DNA of 51,469 nucleotides from Kiritimatiellia bacterium (GCA_024694365.1 JAILJX010000023.1:1-51469), one strand, 5' to 3'. Positions 28,093 through 38,239 are shown, numbered from the stretch's first letter. Numbers and translations are program-made. Notes: generated from the sequence alone by a model not told the origin.

Positions 28093-29523
28093 ATGCCGCG
28101 CCGAGGCTTTTTATCGTGCGCAAGAAGCATTGTAAAGCAGTTTCTGCCCTACGGAGTCGAAAGCGCGTACATAAAGAAGCGCTATGGACAAGCGACATAC
28201 TTCGACAGGATAGCCGAAGGCGAGAGTCGGGGCCAGTTCGTGCGTATTGTGAGGTGGATTCTTCCTTACGGGCTGGTCAGCCTGCGCGACAGGCTTGCCT
28301 ATCGTGTTCCGTCCCCGGAAAAGCAGCGGGCGGAATTTCCGCGCATAGCGGAGAAAATCCGTGCTCGGCAGGCTTCGGGATGGAAAATCCGCGTGCTGTA
28401 CATGGTGTCGGACGCATCCATGTTCGCCGCCCGTCCTCTCTTTGAAGCCATGGCGAAAAGCACGGTCTATGAACCACGTATTGTCGTCATTCCGGATTTC
28501 AGGCATGGCGAGAGGAATGCCGTGCGCAACATGGAGAGGTGCGAAGAGTCTCTTGCCCGCATCATCCCTGAGGACAGGCTTGTGAAGGTTCGTCCCGGAG
28601 CAGACGGCGATTGGCCGGATGTCCTTGGCGAAGCGGATATGGTATGCTATCCGACCCCGCACGACTGTTCGTTCTGGCGATATTCGATACGCGCAAGCGC
28701 CGACCGGGATGTCTTGCCCATCCATGTCAATTATGGATTCTACAGATCGGTCTATGACAGGTCGATAATGTCCGGGGAGAACTACGCTCGTTTTTGGCGA
28801 GTGTTTTTCGAGTGCGAAGAGACGATGTCCGAGTATGCGGAGCATTCCATCCTCAGGGGTGCGAATGCGGTGCTTACTGGATATGTCAAGATGGATTCTC
28901 TCGCCTCTGCCCGGCCGGTGAAGCGTTCGCGCAAGCGCATACTCGTTGCGCTGCACCATTCTGTCGAAGGAGGAAAGAACGAGCGCCTGCTTCTGGCAAA
29001 CATCGCAAGATACGCCGGCTTCTTCATGAAGATGCCGGACCGCTGGCCGGAAATCGATTTTGTGTTCCGGCCCCATCCTTTCCTCGCCGAGACGCTGGCG
29101 CAACCGTGTATCTGGGGGGCAAGACGCACGGAGGAGTATTTTGCCGCGCTCAGGTTGAAGCCAAACGTCATATGGTCGGAATGCGGAGACCCGTTCGCCG
29201 AGTTTGCCGAATCAGACGGCTGCATACAGGATTGCGGATCGTTTCTCGTGGAATATCTCTACACCGGCAAGCCATGCTGCTATATGCTCAAGTCGCCTGC
29301 GGACATTGATGGGAAGTTCGCGCCTCTCGGGCGGAAATGCCTCGGGCAGTGCTACGTTGCATACGATACGGACGCGATAGACTCTTTCATTCGCGATGTC
29401 GTTGCGGGCGGAAACGATCCCAAGGCGCAGTCCAGAGCCGCTTTGGCCAGGTCGGTCATGATCAATTATCCGCATGCCGCCGAAGCCGCATTGGAGGCGA
29501 TGAAGGGGATTCCCGTCCCTTGA
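28093..29523 (+). CDS. CDP-glycerol:glycerophosphate glycerophosphotransferase-like protein
   Basis: A 476-residue stand-alone paralogue of the C-terminal half of the preceding protein, without the RgpF part. Conserved blocks are HHSVEGGKNE, FVFRPHP, ESDGCIQDCGSFLVEYLYTG and the final FIRDVVAGGND. ATG 28093 is chosen for its GAAGGA ribosome site six bases upstream; ATGs at 28045 (inside the previous gene) and 28075 lack one at good spacing. It should transfer glycerol phosphate from CDP-glycerol to a glycan or an existing chain. Two such enzymes after one tagD could split priming from elongation, or make two different linkages. Confidence 0.85.
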   Translation: MPRRGFLSCARSIVKQFLPYGVESAYIKKRYGQATYFDRIAEGESRGQFVRIVRWILPYGLVSLRDRLAYRVPSPEKQRAEFPRIAEKIRARQASGWKIRVLYMVSDASMFAARPLFEAMAKSTVYEPRIVVIPDFRHGERNAVRNMERCEESLARIIPEDRLVKVRPGADGDWPDVLGEADMVCYPTPHDCSFWRYSIRASADRDVLPIHVNYGFYRSVYDRSIMSGENYARFWRVFFECEETMSEYAEHSILRGANAVLTGYVKMDSLASARPVKRSRKRILVALHHSVEGGKNERLLLANIARYAGFFMKMPDRWPEIDFVFRPHPFLAETLAQPCIWGARRTEEYFAALRLKPNVIWSECGDPFAEFAESDGCIQDCGSFLVEYLYTGKPCCYMLKSPADIDGKFAPLGRKCLGQCYVAYDTDAIDSFIRDVVAGGNDPKAQSRAALARSVMINYPHAAEAALEAMKGIPVP

Positions 29524-29548
29524 GTTCTGTGCGCAATTGTGGTACAAT
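29520..29548 (+). promoter_or_regulatory. Sigma70 promoter of the giant beta-helix gene
   Basis: TTGAGT (29520-29525), a 17-bp spacer and TACAAT (29543-29548) with TGG before the -10 box. A GAAGGA ribosome site (29555-29560) lies eight bases before ATG 29569. Confidence 0.6.
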
Positions 29549-29568
29549 TAACCTGAAGGATAGAGACT

Positions 29569-32500
29569 ATGAGCAAATGCAAACTGGATTGCGGGGAATT
29601 CGCCGTGCTGCGCAAGGCGATCGTGGCGGTTTTCCTTTTCGCGGCGTGGAGCGTTTCCGCCGCCGTGTACAACGTCAAGGACTTTGGTGCGGACGGCACC
29701 GACGGCGCAGACGACTTCCCCGCGTTCCGGAAAGCTCTGAAGCAGGCCGCCGGCGCTGCGGAGACGACAGAGGTTCGCGTGCCGGCGGGTACGTATCACC
29801 TGAGCTCGCCCATGTCGATATATTCCGATACGACGCTCACCCTCTCGCCGGACGCCAAGATTGTCGCGATGGAGGGATGCGGCGGGCTTTTGAGGGGGCA
29901 GCATGTCGACGAAGCCGGCGGAGACTGTCCGATGGACGCGACGTGCGATCACGGCGGCTATACGCAGATTTCCAATGTTGTCGTCCAGGGCGGCATTTGG
30001 GACTGCGCGGCGGACCAGACCCGTGTCGTGTACGGAATTCGCATTGTCCACGGTTCCCGCATCGCAATACGGGATCTTCACTGTACTTGTGCGACAGACC
30101 ACAACATCAATCTTAGCGGATGCGCAGAATGTATCGTCTCTAATGTGACATTTACGGCTTCGGTGGAATACACTGGCGACGATCCCGGTTTCTGGTCCGG
30201 AACCGAGGTAGGCAATCCTCTCCGTTATGGCGGAATAGAGGCTGTCCACCTCGACTACATAGAGCAGTCGAGTGAAGGCGAGTCGTATCCTGTGGACGGA
30301 ACGGTCTGTCGCGACATCCTTGTCGCAGACTGCAAGTTTGATGGCGTATTCGCCGGAGTGGGGACCCATCATATGCCTGAGGGCGATCCTGCGGAGCGGA
30401 TAACCGTAAGGTCCTGCGACTTCGCCAACTTGCGCTCGTATGCAATGATGGCCTATGGCTACACGAATTGCGTGTTTTCGTCCAACAATGTCGCGGGCGG
30501 GACGGGCGCGTTGCTGTCGGAACGGGCCGGCGTTTTTTTCATTGACAACGCAGTGTCCGGTTCGGGGCAGAATGCGGTCAGGGTGCAGTCCGCCGGGAGC
30601 GTCGTATCTTGCGGAAACATCATCGACTCTCCTGCGGCGAATGGGTTCTGCGCGGATGGCGGATCTGGCGTGGTATCGGTCCAGGACGAGGTGTTGACGC
30701 CCGGCGAATACGGCTTCTATGTCGCCGGCGGATTCGCAACCGTGTGCGAAGCTGTTGTCGACGGCGCCAAAAAGAGCGCTGTCTCCGGCGAGGCCGGCGC
30801 GGTGGTTTCAGTCACAGACAGTACGCTGTCCAATCCGATGCACAACGGGATTACGGTGATTTCCGGAGATTCCCTGTATGCCTCAGGGAACATGATCTTC
30901 GGCGCGGGACGGTCCGGGATGTCGGTGTCGGCATCATGCGCAGACATTCTTGGCAACACGATCGAGACTGCCGGCGTGCACGGACTGCAGATTTCGGGCG
31001 GCAAGGCCTGCGCCGAGAACAATTCAATTGTGGCCTGCGGCGCGGCGGGGTTCTGCGCAGAAGGCGGATCGGACTGCACGGCAGTCTCCAACACGTTCGA
31101 AAGATGCGGTTCGTTCGGGGCTGTGGCGCGCGGTGCGTCTTCGGCGGTTCTCGAAGGGAACACATTTAGCGAACCGGGCGCTGCGGGAGTGTTCGCCTCT
31201 GACGCCGATACTAAGATTTCAGCCTGCGGCAACGGGATACTCTCTGCGACGGGGGATGCCTTCCGTGCCGAGAAAGGGGCCTCCATCAAGGCGACCGGAA
31301 ATTTTGCGGAATGGGCCGGCGGCAATGGCTTCTATGCGGCGGATGCTTCATCGATCGTTGCTGAAGGAAATGAGATCGACGCCCCCGCCGGACATGGAGC
31401 CTGTCTCCTGAATGCGGAGAAATGCGAATTTCGCGGGAACGTGATAACCGGCGTTTCGGGCGAGTACAGGTCGGGCGTGTACATGTCGGGGGTGCCTTCT
31501 GCGTACGTGCATGGCAACATGTTCGAGGATGTCGCTGGGCGCGGCGTTTACGCCACAGGATGCACGAATTGTACGATTTCGGCGAATACGATTCGCGGAA
31601 CGCGTCTGGAGGGGGTATATCTTTCCGGACTTGACGGCGCGGTGGTGTGCAGCAACTTGGTCGAGTCGACAGGGTTCGGCATACGTCTCGGAAGCCTTGG
31701 AGGAGAGATTGTCACAGCCGATGTTTTCATGAACGACGTCTCGTCCGCCTCCAACAGGGACATACTCGTATGTTCGTCGCTCTCAAGCCGGATTCTGGGC
31801 AATGTCTGCCGCACCGGAGGGTGGGCCATGGAAAAGGATGGCGCCCTGCGCACTGAAATCGTTCCCGCCGATGCCAGGATCACTTCCGTAGAGTTGCTTC
31901 CGACAGCGACGGCGGAAATGTTCCGGGTAAGCTGGGAACCTCTGGCCGGTGTTGATGGATACATCGTAGAATATGCGTCTACGGACGATTTCTCAAACTG
32001 TGCCCGCTGCACTGTGGACAAAACAGTCACGTATTATGACTTCGTTCCCGAGCCAGGCGGTGGAGTGTATGTGCGTGTCGTCTCCCAGGCTTGCATAGAT
32101 CCGACATGCGTAACGGAGTCGGCCCGCGATCCCGCATTTGCCGTTTGCGCAGGATGGCGGGGCACCTACGCCGTACGCTGCAAGGCTAACGGAGGCGCAG
32201 GTGCCGACTTCGGAATGGTCATTCCTGCCGGTGTTAGCTTTCCTGCGCCTGACTGCACGTTCTGCGGGTGCGTGGGGGGCGTCTTCGCCGGATGGGGCGT
32301 GTCGTCAAATGCGCTTGAAGCGTCAGGTTCCATCTTCCGTCCTGGAGACGAAGTTTCGTTTGCGATGGATAACCAACCTGAGAGTTTGGTGGAGCTGTAT
32401 GCCCAATGGACTAATGGAGTTGCTGCGTCAATTGCGGGTTCGTGCGCAGGAAGATGCGGCGTTCCCGAACCCGTAAACGTGGACGAGCTGCTTTCTTCAG

Positions 32501-33774
32501 CGCCCCAGACAGACTTCCTTTCCGGTTTTGTTCTGCCCGCATACGACCCTACATGGGAAGATTCGGAGCCCGTAAACCCCGAGCCCGTCGACCCCGAGCC
32601 CGTAAACCCCGAACCCGTCGACCCCGAGCCCGTCGACCCCGAGCCCGTCGATCCCGAGCCCGTCGACCCTGAGCCTGTCAACCCCGAGCCTGTCAACCCC
32701 GAGCCTGTCGACCCCGAGCCCGTCGATCCCGAGCCTGTCGACCCCGAGCCCGTCGATCCAGGCGATGACGAGCCGGAATCGCCCGATCTCTACTCCACAG
32801 GCGACGACTCTCCGTTTGCCGGGAATGTTACGTATGTGGGCTGGGTTCGTGATGGTAACGGATCGCTTGCAGGAGTGCTTACCGTCAAAACAGGCAAGGC
32901 CAAACGCAGCGACGGCACATGTCGTCCGACTGTGACATATGTTCCTTTCGGCGGCAAGAAACAGAAGATCGCAGTGGACAAGTCTGCATATCCTGTCGCA
33001 GGAGGCGATGCGCTTCTTGAACTTCCGGGGATCGGAACAATCCGGCTCAACGGGACTGTCGCGACGGGTGTTGATGTGGACGTCCAGGCGGGCGCGGATC
33101 TTTCGAAGTCAAAAGACCGCGATGCGAAGGCTGTCGCCAAGGCCAGGATGGCGAATCTTGCCGGAACTTGGACGTTCGCGCTCGAGACTGCGGCAGGCAA
33201 TGCGGCGTTCTCTGTCACGGTGTCGTCTAAGGGCAAGGGCAAGCTTGTCGGCACCATGCCCGACGGATCTAAGGTGTCGATCTCCTCGCAGGGCGTTCTA
33301 GGCGAAAGCTCTCTTGCCATACCGTTCGCGTATTCCAAGAAGGGTGCTGTGGGCTTCGTTTTCTGGGTGAATGAAGACAGGTCGGTCATGGTCTCCGACG
33401 CGACGGATCTTCGCATGGCCTCGGGTGCTGCATACAGTGTGAAGCCTGTCGAACCTTCGCCGATGCATGCCCTTTCCGACGGGGACCATTTTTTCGACTG
33501 CGAATTCTTCGCCGAGCCTGTCCAATTTTCCGTTGCAGGGAAAAAATGGGTTTTCCCGCGGCAGAACAAGCGCGCGGAGGTGGATCCCAATCCGTACAAG
33601 GCGAAACTCATGTACAACCAGAAGACCGGTGTCGTGAAGGGTTCGTTCTCCGCTGCGCCGGCGGGATATGCCAAGGAGATAAAGTTCACGGTCAATGGCG
33701 TAGTTGTGGGCTCCAAGTTCTGCGGAGCGGCCTTCAGCAAGAAATACGGCGGGGTGGCCGTATCGGCGGAATGA
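29569..33774 (+). CDS. Secreted pectate-lyase-3-like beta-helix protein with EPV repeats and a shared C-terminal module
   Basis: A 1401-residue protein. It has a signal peptide (cleavage near SVSA-AV, residue ~32). The N-terminus (YNVKDFGADGTDGADDFPAF) is the classic opening of pectate-lyase-3/GH28-like helices. A long right-handed beta-helix runs to ~760, an Fn3-like domain spans ~771-848, and an InlB-repeat-like segment lies at ~865-945. Residues 1000-1064 are 13 exact five-residue EPV(N/D)P units. The C-terminal ~320 residues end in a KTGVVKGSF...VNGVVV module also found in the protein at 38240. Helix proteins of this type often bind or cleave acidic polysaccharides; a catalytic triad is not evident. 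It stands between glycan-synthesis genes, with its own promoter. Confidence 0.85.
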   Translation: MSKCKLDCGEFAVLRKAIVAVFLFAAWSVSAAVYNVKDFGADGTDGADDFPAFRKALKQAAGAAETTEVRVPAGTYHLSSPMSIYSDTTLTLSPDAKIVAMEGCGGLLRGQHVDEAGGDCPMDATCDHGGYTQISNVVVQGGIWDCAADQTRVVYGIRIVHGSRIAIRDLHCTCATDHNINLSGCAECIVSNVTFTASVEYTGDDPGFWSGTEVGNPLRYGGIEAVHLDYIEQSSEGESYPVDGTVCRDILVADCKFDGVFAGVGTHHMPEGDPAERITVRSCDFANLRSYAMMAYGYTNCVFSSNNVAGGTGALLSERAGVFFIDNAVSGSGQNAVRVQSAGSVVSCGNIIDSPAANGFCADGGSGVVSVQDEVLTPGEYGFYVAGGFATVCEAVVDGAKKSAVSGEAGAVVSVTDSTLSNPMHNGITVISGDSLYASGNMIFGAGRSGMSVSASCADILGNTIETAGVHGLQISGGKACAENNSIVACGAAGFCAEGGSDCTAVSNTFERCGSFGAVARGASSAVLEGNTFSEPGAAGVFASDADTKISACGNGILSATGDAFRAEKGASIKATGNFAEWAGGNGFYAADASSIVAEGNEIDAPAGHGACLLNAEKCEFRGNVITGVSGEYRSGVYMSGVPSAYVHGNMFEDVAGRGVYATGCTNCTISANTIRGTRLEGVYLSGLDGAVVCSNLVESTGFGIRLGSLGGEIVTADVFMNDVSSASNRDILVCSSLSSRILGNVCRTGGWAMEKDGALRTEIVPADARITSVELLPTATAEMFRVSWEPLAGVDGYIVEYASTDDFSNCARCTVDKTVTYYDFVPEPGGGVYVRVVSQACIDPTCVTESARDPAFAVCAGWRGTYAVRCKANGGAGADFGMVIPAGVSFPAPDCTFCGCVGGVFAGWGVSSNALEASGSIFRPGDEVSFAMDNQPESLVELYAQWTNGVAASIAGSCAGRCGVPEPVNVDELLSSAPQTDFLSGFVLPAYDPTWEDSEPVNPEPVDPEPVNPEPVDPEPVDPEPVDPEPVDPEPVNPEPVNPEPVDPEPVDPEPVDPEPVDPGDDEPESPDLYSTGDDSPFAGNVTYVGWVRDGNGSLAGVLTVKTGKAKRSDGTCRPTVTYVPFGGKKQKIAVDKSAYPVAGGDALLELPGIGTIRLNGTVATGVDVDVQAGADLSKSKDRDAKAVAKARMANLAGTWTFALETAAGNAAFSVTVSSKGKGKLVGTMPDGSKVSISSQGVLGESSLAIPFAYSKKGAVGFVFWVNEDRSVMVSDATDLRMASGAAYSVKPVEPSPMHALSDGDHFFDCEFFAEPVQFSVAGKKWVFPRQNKRAEVDPNPYKAKLMYNQKTGVVKGSFSAAPAGYAKEIKFTVNGVVVGSKFCGAAFSKKYGGVAVSAE
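32566..32760 (+). repeat. 13 tandem 15-bp units encoding EPV(N/D)P
   Basis: Thirteen contiguous 15-bp units code for EPVNP or EPVDP inside the gene at 29569. Units differ at synonymous third positions and at the Asn/Asp codon. Gain or loss of units keeps the frame. The peptide should be an extended, acidic, proline-rich spacer between the folded domains and the C-terminal module. Confidence 0.95.
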
Positions 33775-33803
33775 TTCTTTGAGTGATGCGATGGCGCGGA
33801 TTT

Positions 33804-33812
33804 TGGTATAAT
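33804..33812 (+). promoter_or_regulatory. Extended -10 promoter of the rfb operon, very short leader
   Basis: TGG precedes TATAAT (33807-33812), with ten bases to the rfbC ATG. The predicted leader is about three bases, and no Shine-Dalgarno sequence is present. Confidence 0.58.
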
Positions 33813-33822
33813 ATTCTCCGAA

Positions 33823-34377
33823 ATGAATGTGACATCAATGGAAATCGAAGGTGTGAAGGTTGTCGAGCCCCGGGTGTTCGGCGATGCGCGCGGGTGGTTT
33901 GTCGAACAATACAATTCCGCCCGATACAAAGAGGCCGGTATTGGCGCCGACTTCGTGCAGGACAACGAGAGCTTCTCGTCCAAGGGCGTCGTCAGAGGTC
34001 TCCACTGGCAGGCGGCGCCTCACACACAGGCGAAGCTCGTCCGCGTAATCCGCGGAGCGGTCTGGGATGTCGCGGTTGACATCAGAAAGGGCTCTCCGAC
34101 ATTCGGCAGGCATGTCGCCGTCACTCTGACGGGCGACAACAAGAAGCAGTTCTACATTCCGCGCGGCTTTGCGCACGGGTTTATCGTACTTGAGGACGAT
34201 ACGCTATTCAGCTACAAGTGCGACAATCTCTATTGCCCAGAAGCAGATCGCGGGATGCGCTTCGACGATCCTGCTTTGGGGATCGTCTGGCCGGATGTCG
34301 GTGTGGAGCTCAAACTTTCGGAAAAAGACCAGAAACATCCGTGTCTCAAAGACATAGAACCTTGGGAGGAGAAATGA
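33823..34377 (+). CDS. rfbC: dTDP-4-dehydrorhamnose 3,5-epimerase
   Basis: A 184-residue RmlC-type cupin with catalytic His61 in RGLHWQ, and the [11 protein letters not shown] and [13 protein letters not shown] blocks typical of the family. It epimerises C3 and C5 of dTDP-4-dehydro-6-deoxyglucose. It is the first gene of rfbC-rfbB-rfbA and overlaps rfbB by four bases (ATGA). Length is normal. Confidence 0.95.
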   Translation: MNVTSMEIEGVKVVEPRVFGDARGWFVEQYNSARYKEAGIGADFVQDNESFSSKGVVRGLHWQAAPHTQAKLVRVIRGAVWDVAVDIRKGSPTFGRHVAVTLTGDNKKQFYIPRGFAHGFIVLEDDTLFSYKCDNLYCPEADRGMRFDDPALGIVWPDVGVELKLSEKDQKHPCLKDIEPWEEK

Positions 34378-35462
34378 ACGTGTATTCCAAACGCTGCATT
34401 GTCACAGGCGCCGCAGGCTTCATAGGCTCGGCTCTTGCGAGACTTCTTCTGAAAGAGACCGGGGCGACCGTGCTTGTCGTCGACAAGCTTACGTACGCTG
34501 GCGTTCCGGAATCGCTCAAGGAGGTCGGACTCGATCCGGCGACGCTCGCCTCGTCGAATCCGCGCCTTTCCTTCCTCAAGGCGGACATATGCGACGCTCA
34601 GGCAATGGACAAGGCGTTTGCGGACTTCAAGCCCGACACCATATTCCACCTTGCCGCCGAGTCGCACGTCGACAGGTCGATAGACGGGCCCGGCGAATTC
34701 ATCCGCACCAACGTGACCGGAACGGCCACTCTTCTTCAGGCGGCTCTCGGCTATTGGAAGACGCTTGACGATGCCGGGAAGGCAGCGTTCCGCTTCCAGC
34801 ACATCTCCACCGACGAGGTGTACGGGACCTTGGGCGAGACGGGGTTTTTCACGGAGAAGACTCCATACTCCCCCCATTCCCCATATTCGGCCTCGAAGGC
34901 GTCGAGCGACCACCTTGTCCGCGCCTGGCACGACACTTACGGACTGCCGACTCTCATAACGAACTGCTCGAACAACTACGGGCCCTACCACTTCCCGGAG
35001 AAGCTCATACCTCTCATCATCCTGAACTGCCTCGACGGCAAGCCTCTTCCGGTGTACGGAAAGGGGGCGAACGTGCGCGACTGGCTGTATGTGGAGGACC
35101 ATGCCAGGGCGCTTCTCCTCGTGAACGGGAAGGGCGTTCCGGGCGAGACGTACAATGTCGGCGGACACAACGAGCGCACTAATCTCGAAGTCGTCAGGAC
35201 CGTCTGCAGGATACTCGACGAGCTCAAGCCTGCGGAGAAGCCTTACGAATCGCTGATCACCTTCGTGAAGGACCGCCCGGGACACGACCTGCGGTACGCG
35301 ATCGATCCAGCGAAGCTCATGGATGAACTCGGATGGAAGCCGCTCGAGAACTTCGAGACCGGAATCAGGAAGACGGTGCAGTGGTATCTCGACAACGAGT
35401 GGTGGTGGGGTCCGATACACTCGGGACGCTACTCGGGCGAGAGGCTCGGCACCGGCAAGTAA
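34374..35462 (+). CDS. rfbB: dTDP-glucose 4,6-dehydratase
   Basis: A 362-residue short-chain dehydrogenase-fold enzyme: NAD motif TGAAGFIGS (residues 11-19), the Thr146-Asp147-Glu148 catalytic set in STDEVYG, and the Tyr171-x3-Lys175 pair in [22 protein letters not shown] is diagnostic for RmlB. ATG 34374 has a strong GGGAGGAG ribosome site and overlaps the rfbC stop, so it is preferred to the long upstream extension. It makes dTDP-4-dehydro-6-deoxyglucose from dTDP-glucose. Confidence 0.96.
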   Translation: MNVYSKRCIVTGAAGFIGSALARLLLKETGATVLVVDKLTYAGVPESLKEVGLDPATLASSNPRLSFLKADICDAQAMDKAFADFKPDTIFHLAAESHVDRSIDGPGEFIRTNVTGTATLLQAALGYWKTLDDAGKAAFRFQHISTDEVYGTLGETGFFTEKTPYSPHSPYSASKASSDHLVRAWHDTYGLPTLITNCSNNYGPYHFPEKLIPLIILNCLDGKPLPVYGKGANVRDWLYVEDHARALLLVNGKGVPGETYNVGGHNERTNLEVVRTVCRILDELKPAEKPYESLITFVKDRPGHDLRYAIDPAKLMDELGWKPLENFETGIRKTVQWYLDNEWWWGPIHSGRYSGERLGTGK

Positions 35463-35483
35463 ACGGAAAGGGGAAGATTTGGC

Positions 35484-36347
35484 ATGAGAAAAGGCATAAT
35501 ACTGGCCGGCGGAGCGGGAACGCGTCTTCATCCTCTTACGCGCGTCGTGTCGAAGCAGCTTCTCCCGGTGTACGACAAGCCGATGGTTTTCTATCCGCTG
35601 TCGACCCTGATGCTGGCGGGGATAAAGGAGGTTCTCATAATCTCGACCCCTCAGGACCTCCCCAACTTCGAGCGTCTTCTTGGCGACGGATCGGACCTCG
35701 GGATGAAGTTCTCCTACAAGGTGCAGGAAGTCCCCAACGGACTCGCCCAGGCGTTCGTGCTGGGGCGCGAATTTCTCGGCGACGATGACGCGTGCCTCGT
35801 CCTTGGCGACAACATCTTCTACGGCGCGGACCTCCCGAAGCTCCTGAAGACGGCGTCCGCGCGCAAGGAGCCTACAGTCTTCGGCTACCGCGTGAGCGAT
35901 CCCGAGAGATACGGCGTCGTGGAGTTCGACTCCGAAGGCAAGGCAGTTTCGCTTGAAGAGAAGCCCGCCAAGCCGAAGTCAAACTACGCGGTCGTCGGGC
36001 TCTACTTCTATCCGAACGACGTAGTCAAGAAGGCGGCGGACCTCAAGCCCTCGGCCCGGGGCGAATACGAGATCACCGATTTGAACAGGCTTTATCTTGA
36101 AGAAGGGCGGCTCTCAGTGGAGACCATGGGCCGCGGCTTCGCCTGGCTCGATACAGGCACCCACCAGTCGCTGGCCGACGCCACCAACTTCGTCCGCGCC
36201 CTCATAGAGCGCCAGGGGCTGCAGATCTCCTGCATCGAGGAGATAGCGTGGTCCAAGGGATGGATAGACGGCGCACAGCTGAAGCATCTTGCCGACGGCT
36301 ACGGAAAATCATCCTATGGCGCATATCTGAAGCGTCTGGTTTCATGA
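35484..36347 (+). CDS. rfbA: Glucose-1-phosphate thymidylyltransferase
   Basis: A 287-residue RmlA: N-terminal [15 protein letters not shown] nucleotide-binding loop, [38 protein letters not shown] and [12 protein letters not shown] are all in place. It forms dTDP-glucose from dTTP and glucose 1-phosphate, the entry step for dTDP-rhamnose and related sugars. rfbD, the final reductase of the rhamnose route, is not in the window. The stop overlaps the next start as ATGA. Confidence 0.96.
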   Translation: MRKGIILAGGAGTRLHPLTRVVSKQLLPVYDKPMVFYPLSTLMLAGIKEVLIISTPQDLPNFERLLGDGSDLGMKFSYKVQEVPNGLAQAFVLGREFLGDDDACLVLGDNIFYGADLPKLLKTASARKEPTVFGYRVSDPERYGVVEFDSEGKAVSLEEKPAKPKSNYAVVGLYFYPNDVVKKAADLKPSARGEYEITDLNRLYLEEGRLSVETMGRGFAWLDTGTHQSLADATNFVRALIERQGLQISCIEEIAWSKGWIDGAQLKHLADGYGKSSYGAYLKRLVS

Positions 36348-37186
36348 TAGACGTTCTTGTCGCCACCTTCCGTCCCCGCCAGAAGGACCTGGATGAACAG
36401 CTCGACTCCATATGCATGCAGCATGGCGTCGAGACGAAGGTGATTGTGCGTGAAGATGCGGCGGGAGATGGACCCGCCGCCAATTTTTCCGCGTTGCTCT
36501 CCGAGTCTAGATCCCCGTATGTAGCGTTTTCAGATCAGGACGACATATGGGAGACGGACAAACTTTCAGCGCTGATGGATAAGATGAGGGAGCTGGAATC
36601 GGTCTGCGGTGCTTCGGTTCCCCTCATGGTATTCTCGGACGCATCTCTTGCGGATGCTGACGGGTCTCCTCTTGGCGGAGGGACGTTTATCTCCAGGCAG
36701 GGCGTAGATGTCGCCCAAGGCATCGCCTTCCCTCGCCTTCTGATGCAGAACTTCATTGCCGGCAATCTTATGCTTTTCAACGCTGCTCTCAGGGAGAAGG
36801 CCGGGAGTGTGCCTCGCGAAGCTCTCATGCATGACTCATGGATGGCGCTGGTGGCGTCCGCTTTCGGAAAGATCGGATTCGTCGACAGGCCGCTTGTCCG
36901 CTATCGTCAGCATGGCGCCAACGCCGTAGGCGCGACGCTTTCCGCGTCCGCCAAAAAGCTCTCCCGCGCTCGCGAGGGGGTTAGAGCGTTCCGGACCCGT
37001 CTGGCAGAAAACATAGCGCAGGCCAGGGCATTCGCAGACCGCTACGGACCCGACGCCCCGGATGCTGCGCATGCTCTTGCGGCATTCTCTTCTGGCGGAT
37101 TCTTCTCGCGCAAAATCTCGCTGTTCCGCCACGGTCTGTGGAAGCACGGACTTTCCCGCAATCTCGCACTTCTTGCTTTCGCATGA
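36344..37186 (+). CDS. GT2 glycosyltransferase, rhamnosyltransferase-like
   Basis: A 280-residue GT-A fold protein: N-terminal [11 protein letters not shown] strand, the metal-binding SDQDDIW motif, and the [13 protein letters not shown]...[10 protein letters not shown] block seen in many rhamnosyl-type GT2 enzymes. Its coupling to rfbC-B-A (ATGA overlap) makes a dTDP-linked 6-deoxyhexose a likely donor, although the sequence alone does not prove it. It probably acts at the inner face of the membrane on a lipid-linked glycan. ATG 36344 is chosen for the overlap; an upstream ATG lies inside rfbA. Confidence 0.85.
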   Translation: MIDVLVATFRPRQKDLDEQLDSICMQHGVETKVIVREDAAGDGPAANFSALLSESRSPYVAFSDQDDIWETDKLSALMDKMRELESVCGASVPLMVFSDASLADADGSPLGGGTFISRQGVDVAQGIAFPRLLMQNFIAGNLMLFNAALREKAGSVPREALMHDSWMALVASAFGKIGFVDRPLVRYRQHGANAVGATLSASAKKLSRAREGVRAFRTRLAENIAQARAFADRYGPDAPDAAHALAAFSSGGFFSRKISLFRHGLWKHGLSRNLALLAFA

Positions 37187-38094
37187 AAATCGCCTATCTT
37201 ATAGACAAAGATTCGGTCGGCGGCGGGATGGGATACATCCGGCGGCAGATTGCGGCGCATCAGGACGATGAATGCCGCGTTTTCTTTTCGGACCGCGGAG
37301 AGTGCACCGCCGCCAAAATGAACACATGGGGAGCCGATGTCGTCCATGTCAACCATCTCAAGGCCCTTGTTCAGCTTTTCCGCAATCCTTTCGTCAAGCC
37401 GCGCGGCAAGGTCGTTTTCACTGTTCATGGAATTCACCTTAGGAAGTACGGCTTTCTCCCCAAGACGCTATCCAATCGCGTGAAGCGCTATCTGCGGCTT
37501 TTGCTGGAAAAGACGCTTTATCGCCAATGCGACAGGATAATCGCGCTTACGCCGACGGATGCCGCCGATATCGGCAAGCTTTACGGGGAGGGCCTGCCTG
37601 TCGCAATCGAACCGAACGCAATCGATCCTTCCGAAATCAAAAATCCTGAAGGGGACCTCAAGTACGGGAAAGGCGAGTTCGCGTTCGTCTCGATCGCAAG
37701 GTTCGACTTTCAGAAAGGACAGGACATCCTCCTTCGCGCCATCGGAATCGCAAGCGAGAAGCTTCGTGCGTCGGCCATGCGTACGCTTTTTGTCGGTGCG
37801 GGCCCGACTTTCGGCGCGATGAAACGGCTTGCCGAGAGCCTGGGCGTTTCGGACCTCGTCGAATTTGCAGGAGAGATTCCCGATGCCGGCGCTTATATGG
37901 CGTGTGCCCGTACACTTGTTGCGCCTAGCCGGTGGGAAGGTTTGCCCTACCTGCTTCTCGAGGCGGAAATCAGGCAACAGCCCGTGATTGCGAGCGATTG
38001 TCCGGGGAACAGGGATGTCGCGGAGCATTGCCCGTGGTGCCGCCTTTTCCGGACGGACGACCCTGCCGATCTAGCCCGTCTGATGGCTCCATAA
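37183..38094 (+). CDS. GT4 family glycosyltransferase, short C-terminus
   Basis: A 303-residue GT-B fold protein: N-terminal [19 protein letters not shown] with the glycine-rich loop, VSIARFDFQKGQDILLRAI (start of the C-terminal Rossmann domain), and SRWEGLPYLLLEA with IASDCPGN as the donor-site EX7E-type region. It ends at DDPADLARLMAP, roughly 30-50 residues short of many GT4 proteins, so the final helices are missing or natural to this branch. ATG 37183 overlaps the previous stop (ATGA). It is the last gene of the rfb operon. Confidence 0.85.
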   Translation: MKIAYLIDKDSVGGGMGYIRRQIAAHQDDECRVFFSDRGECTAAKMNTWGADVVHVNHLKALVQLFRNPFVKPRGKVVFTVHGIHLRKYGFLPKTLSNRVKRYLRLLLEKTLYRQCDRIIALTPTDAADIGKLYGEGLPVAIEPNAIDPSEIKNPEGDLKYGKGEFAFVSIARFDFQKGQDILLRAIGIASEKLRASAMRTLFVGAGPTFGAMKRLAESLGVSDLVEFAGEIPDAGAYMACARTLVAPSRWEGLPYLLLEAEIRQQPVIASDCPGNRDVAEHCPWCRLFRTDDPADLARLMAP

Positions 38095-38136
38095 GTTAAA
38101 CACAACCAATTTGATAAAAAAATTTCAAATACCCCC

Positions 38137-38166
38137 TTGCGCCCATCCCAGAAAGTATGATATACT
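38137..38166 (+). promoter_or_regulatory. Sigma70 promoter of the glycine-rich surface protein
   Basis: TTGCGC (38137-38142), an 18-bp spacer and TATACT (38161-38166) with TGA before the -10 box. An A/T-rich tract (38111-38130) just upstream could act as an UP element. The leader is about 67 nt and carries AAGGAGAT ahead of ATG 38240. Confidence 0.62.
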
Positions 38167-38239
38167 ACCCACCAATCTCGACAGGAATGGTTGTATTGTG
38201 TGGCCAGCGCCTGTGGGGGAAAAAGGAGATAAGTAAAAA

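Noticed and set aside
38100..38194. Distant inverted repeat ACAACCA/TGGTTGT flanking the promoter of the glycine-rich protein
   Set aside because: Only seven base pairs at 80 bp distance; this is expected by chance.
38167..38239. Riboswitch in the 67-nt leader of the glycine-rich protein
   Set aside because: Only a weak ACAGG/CCTGT pairing is seen, and no known riboswitch core is recognisable.
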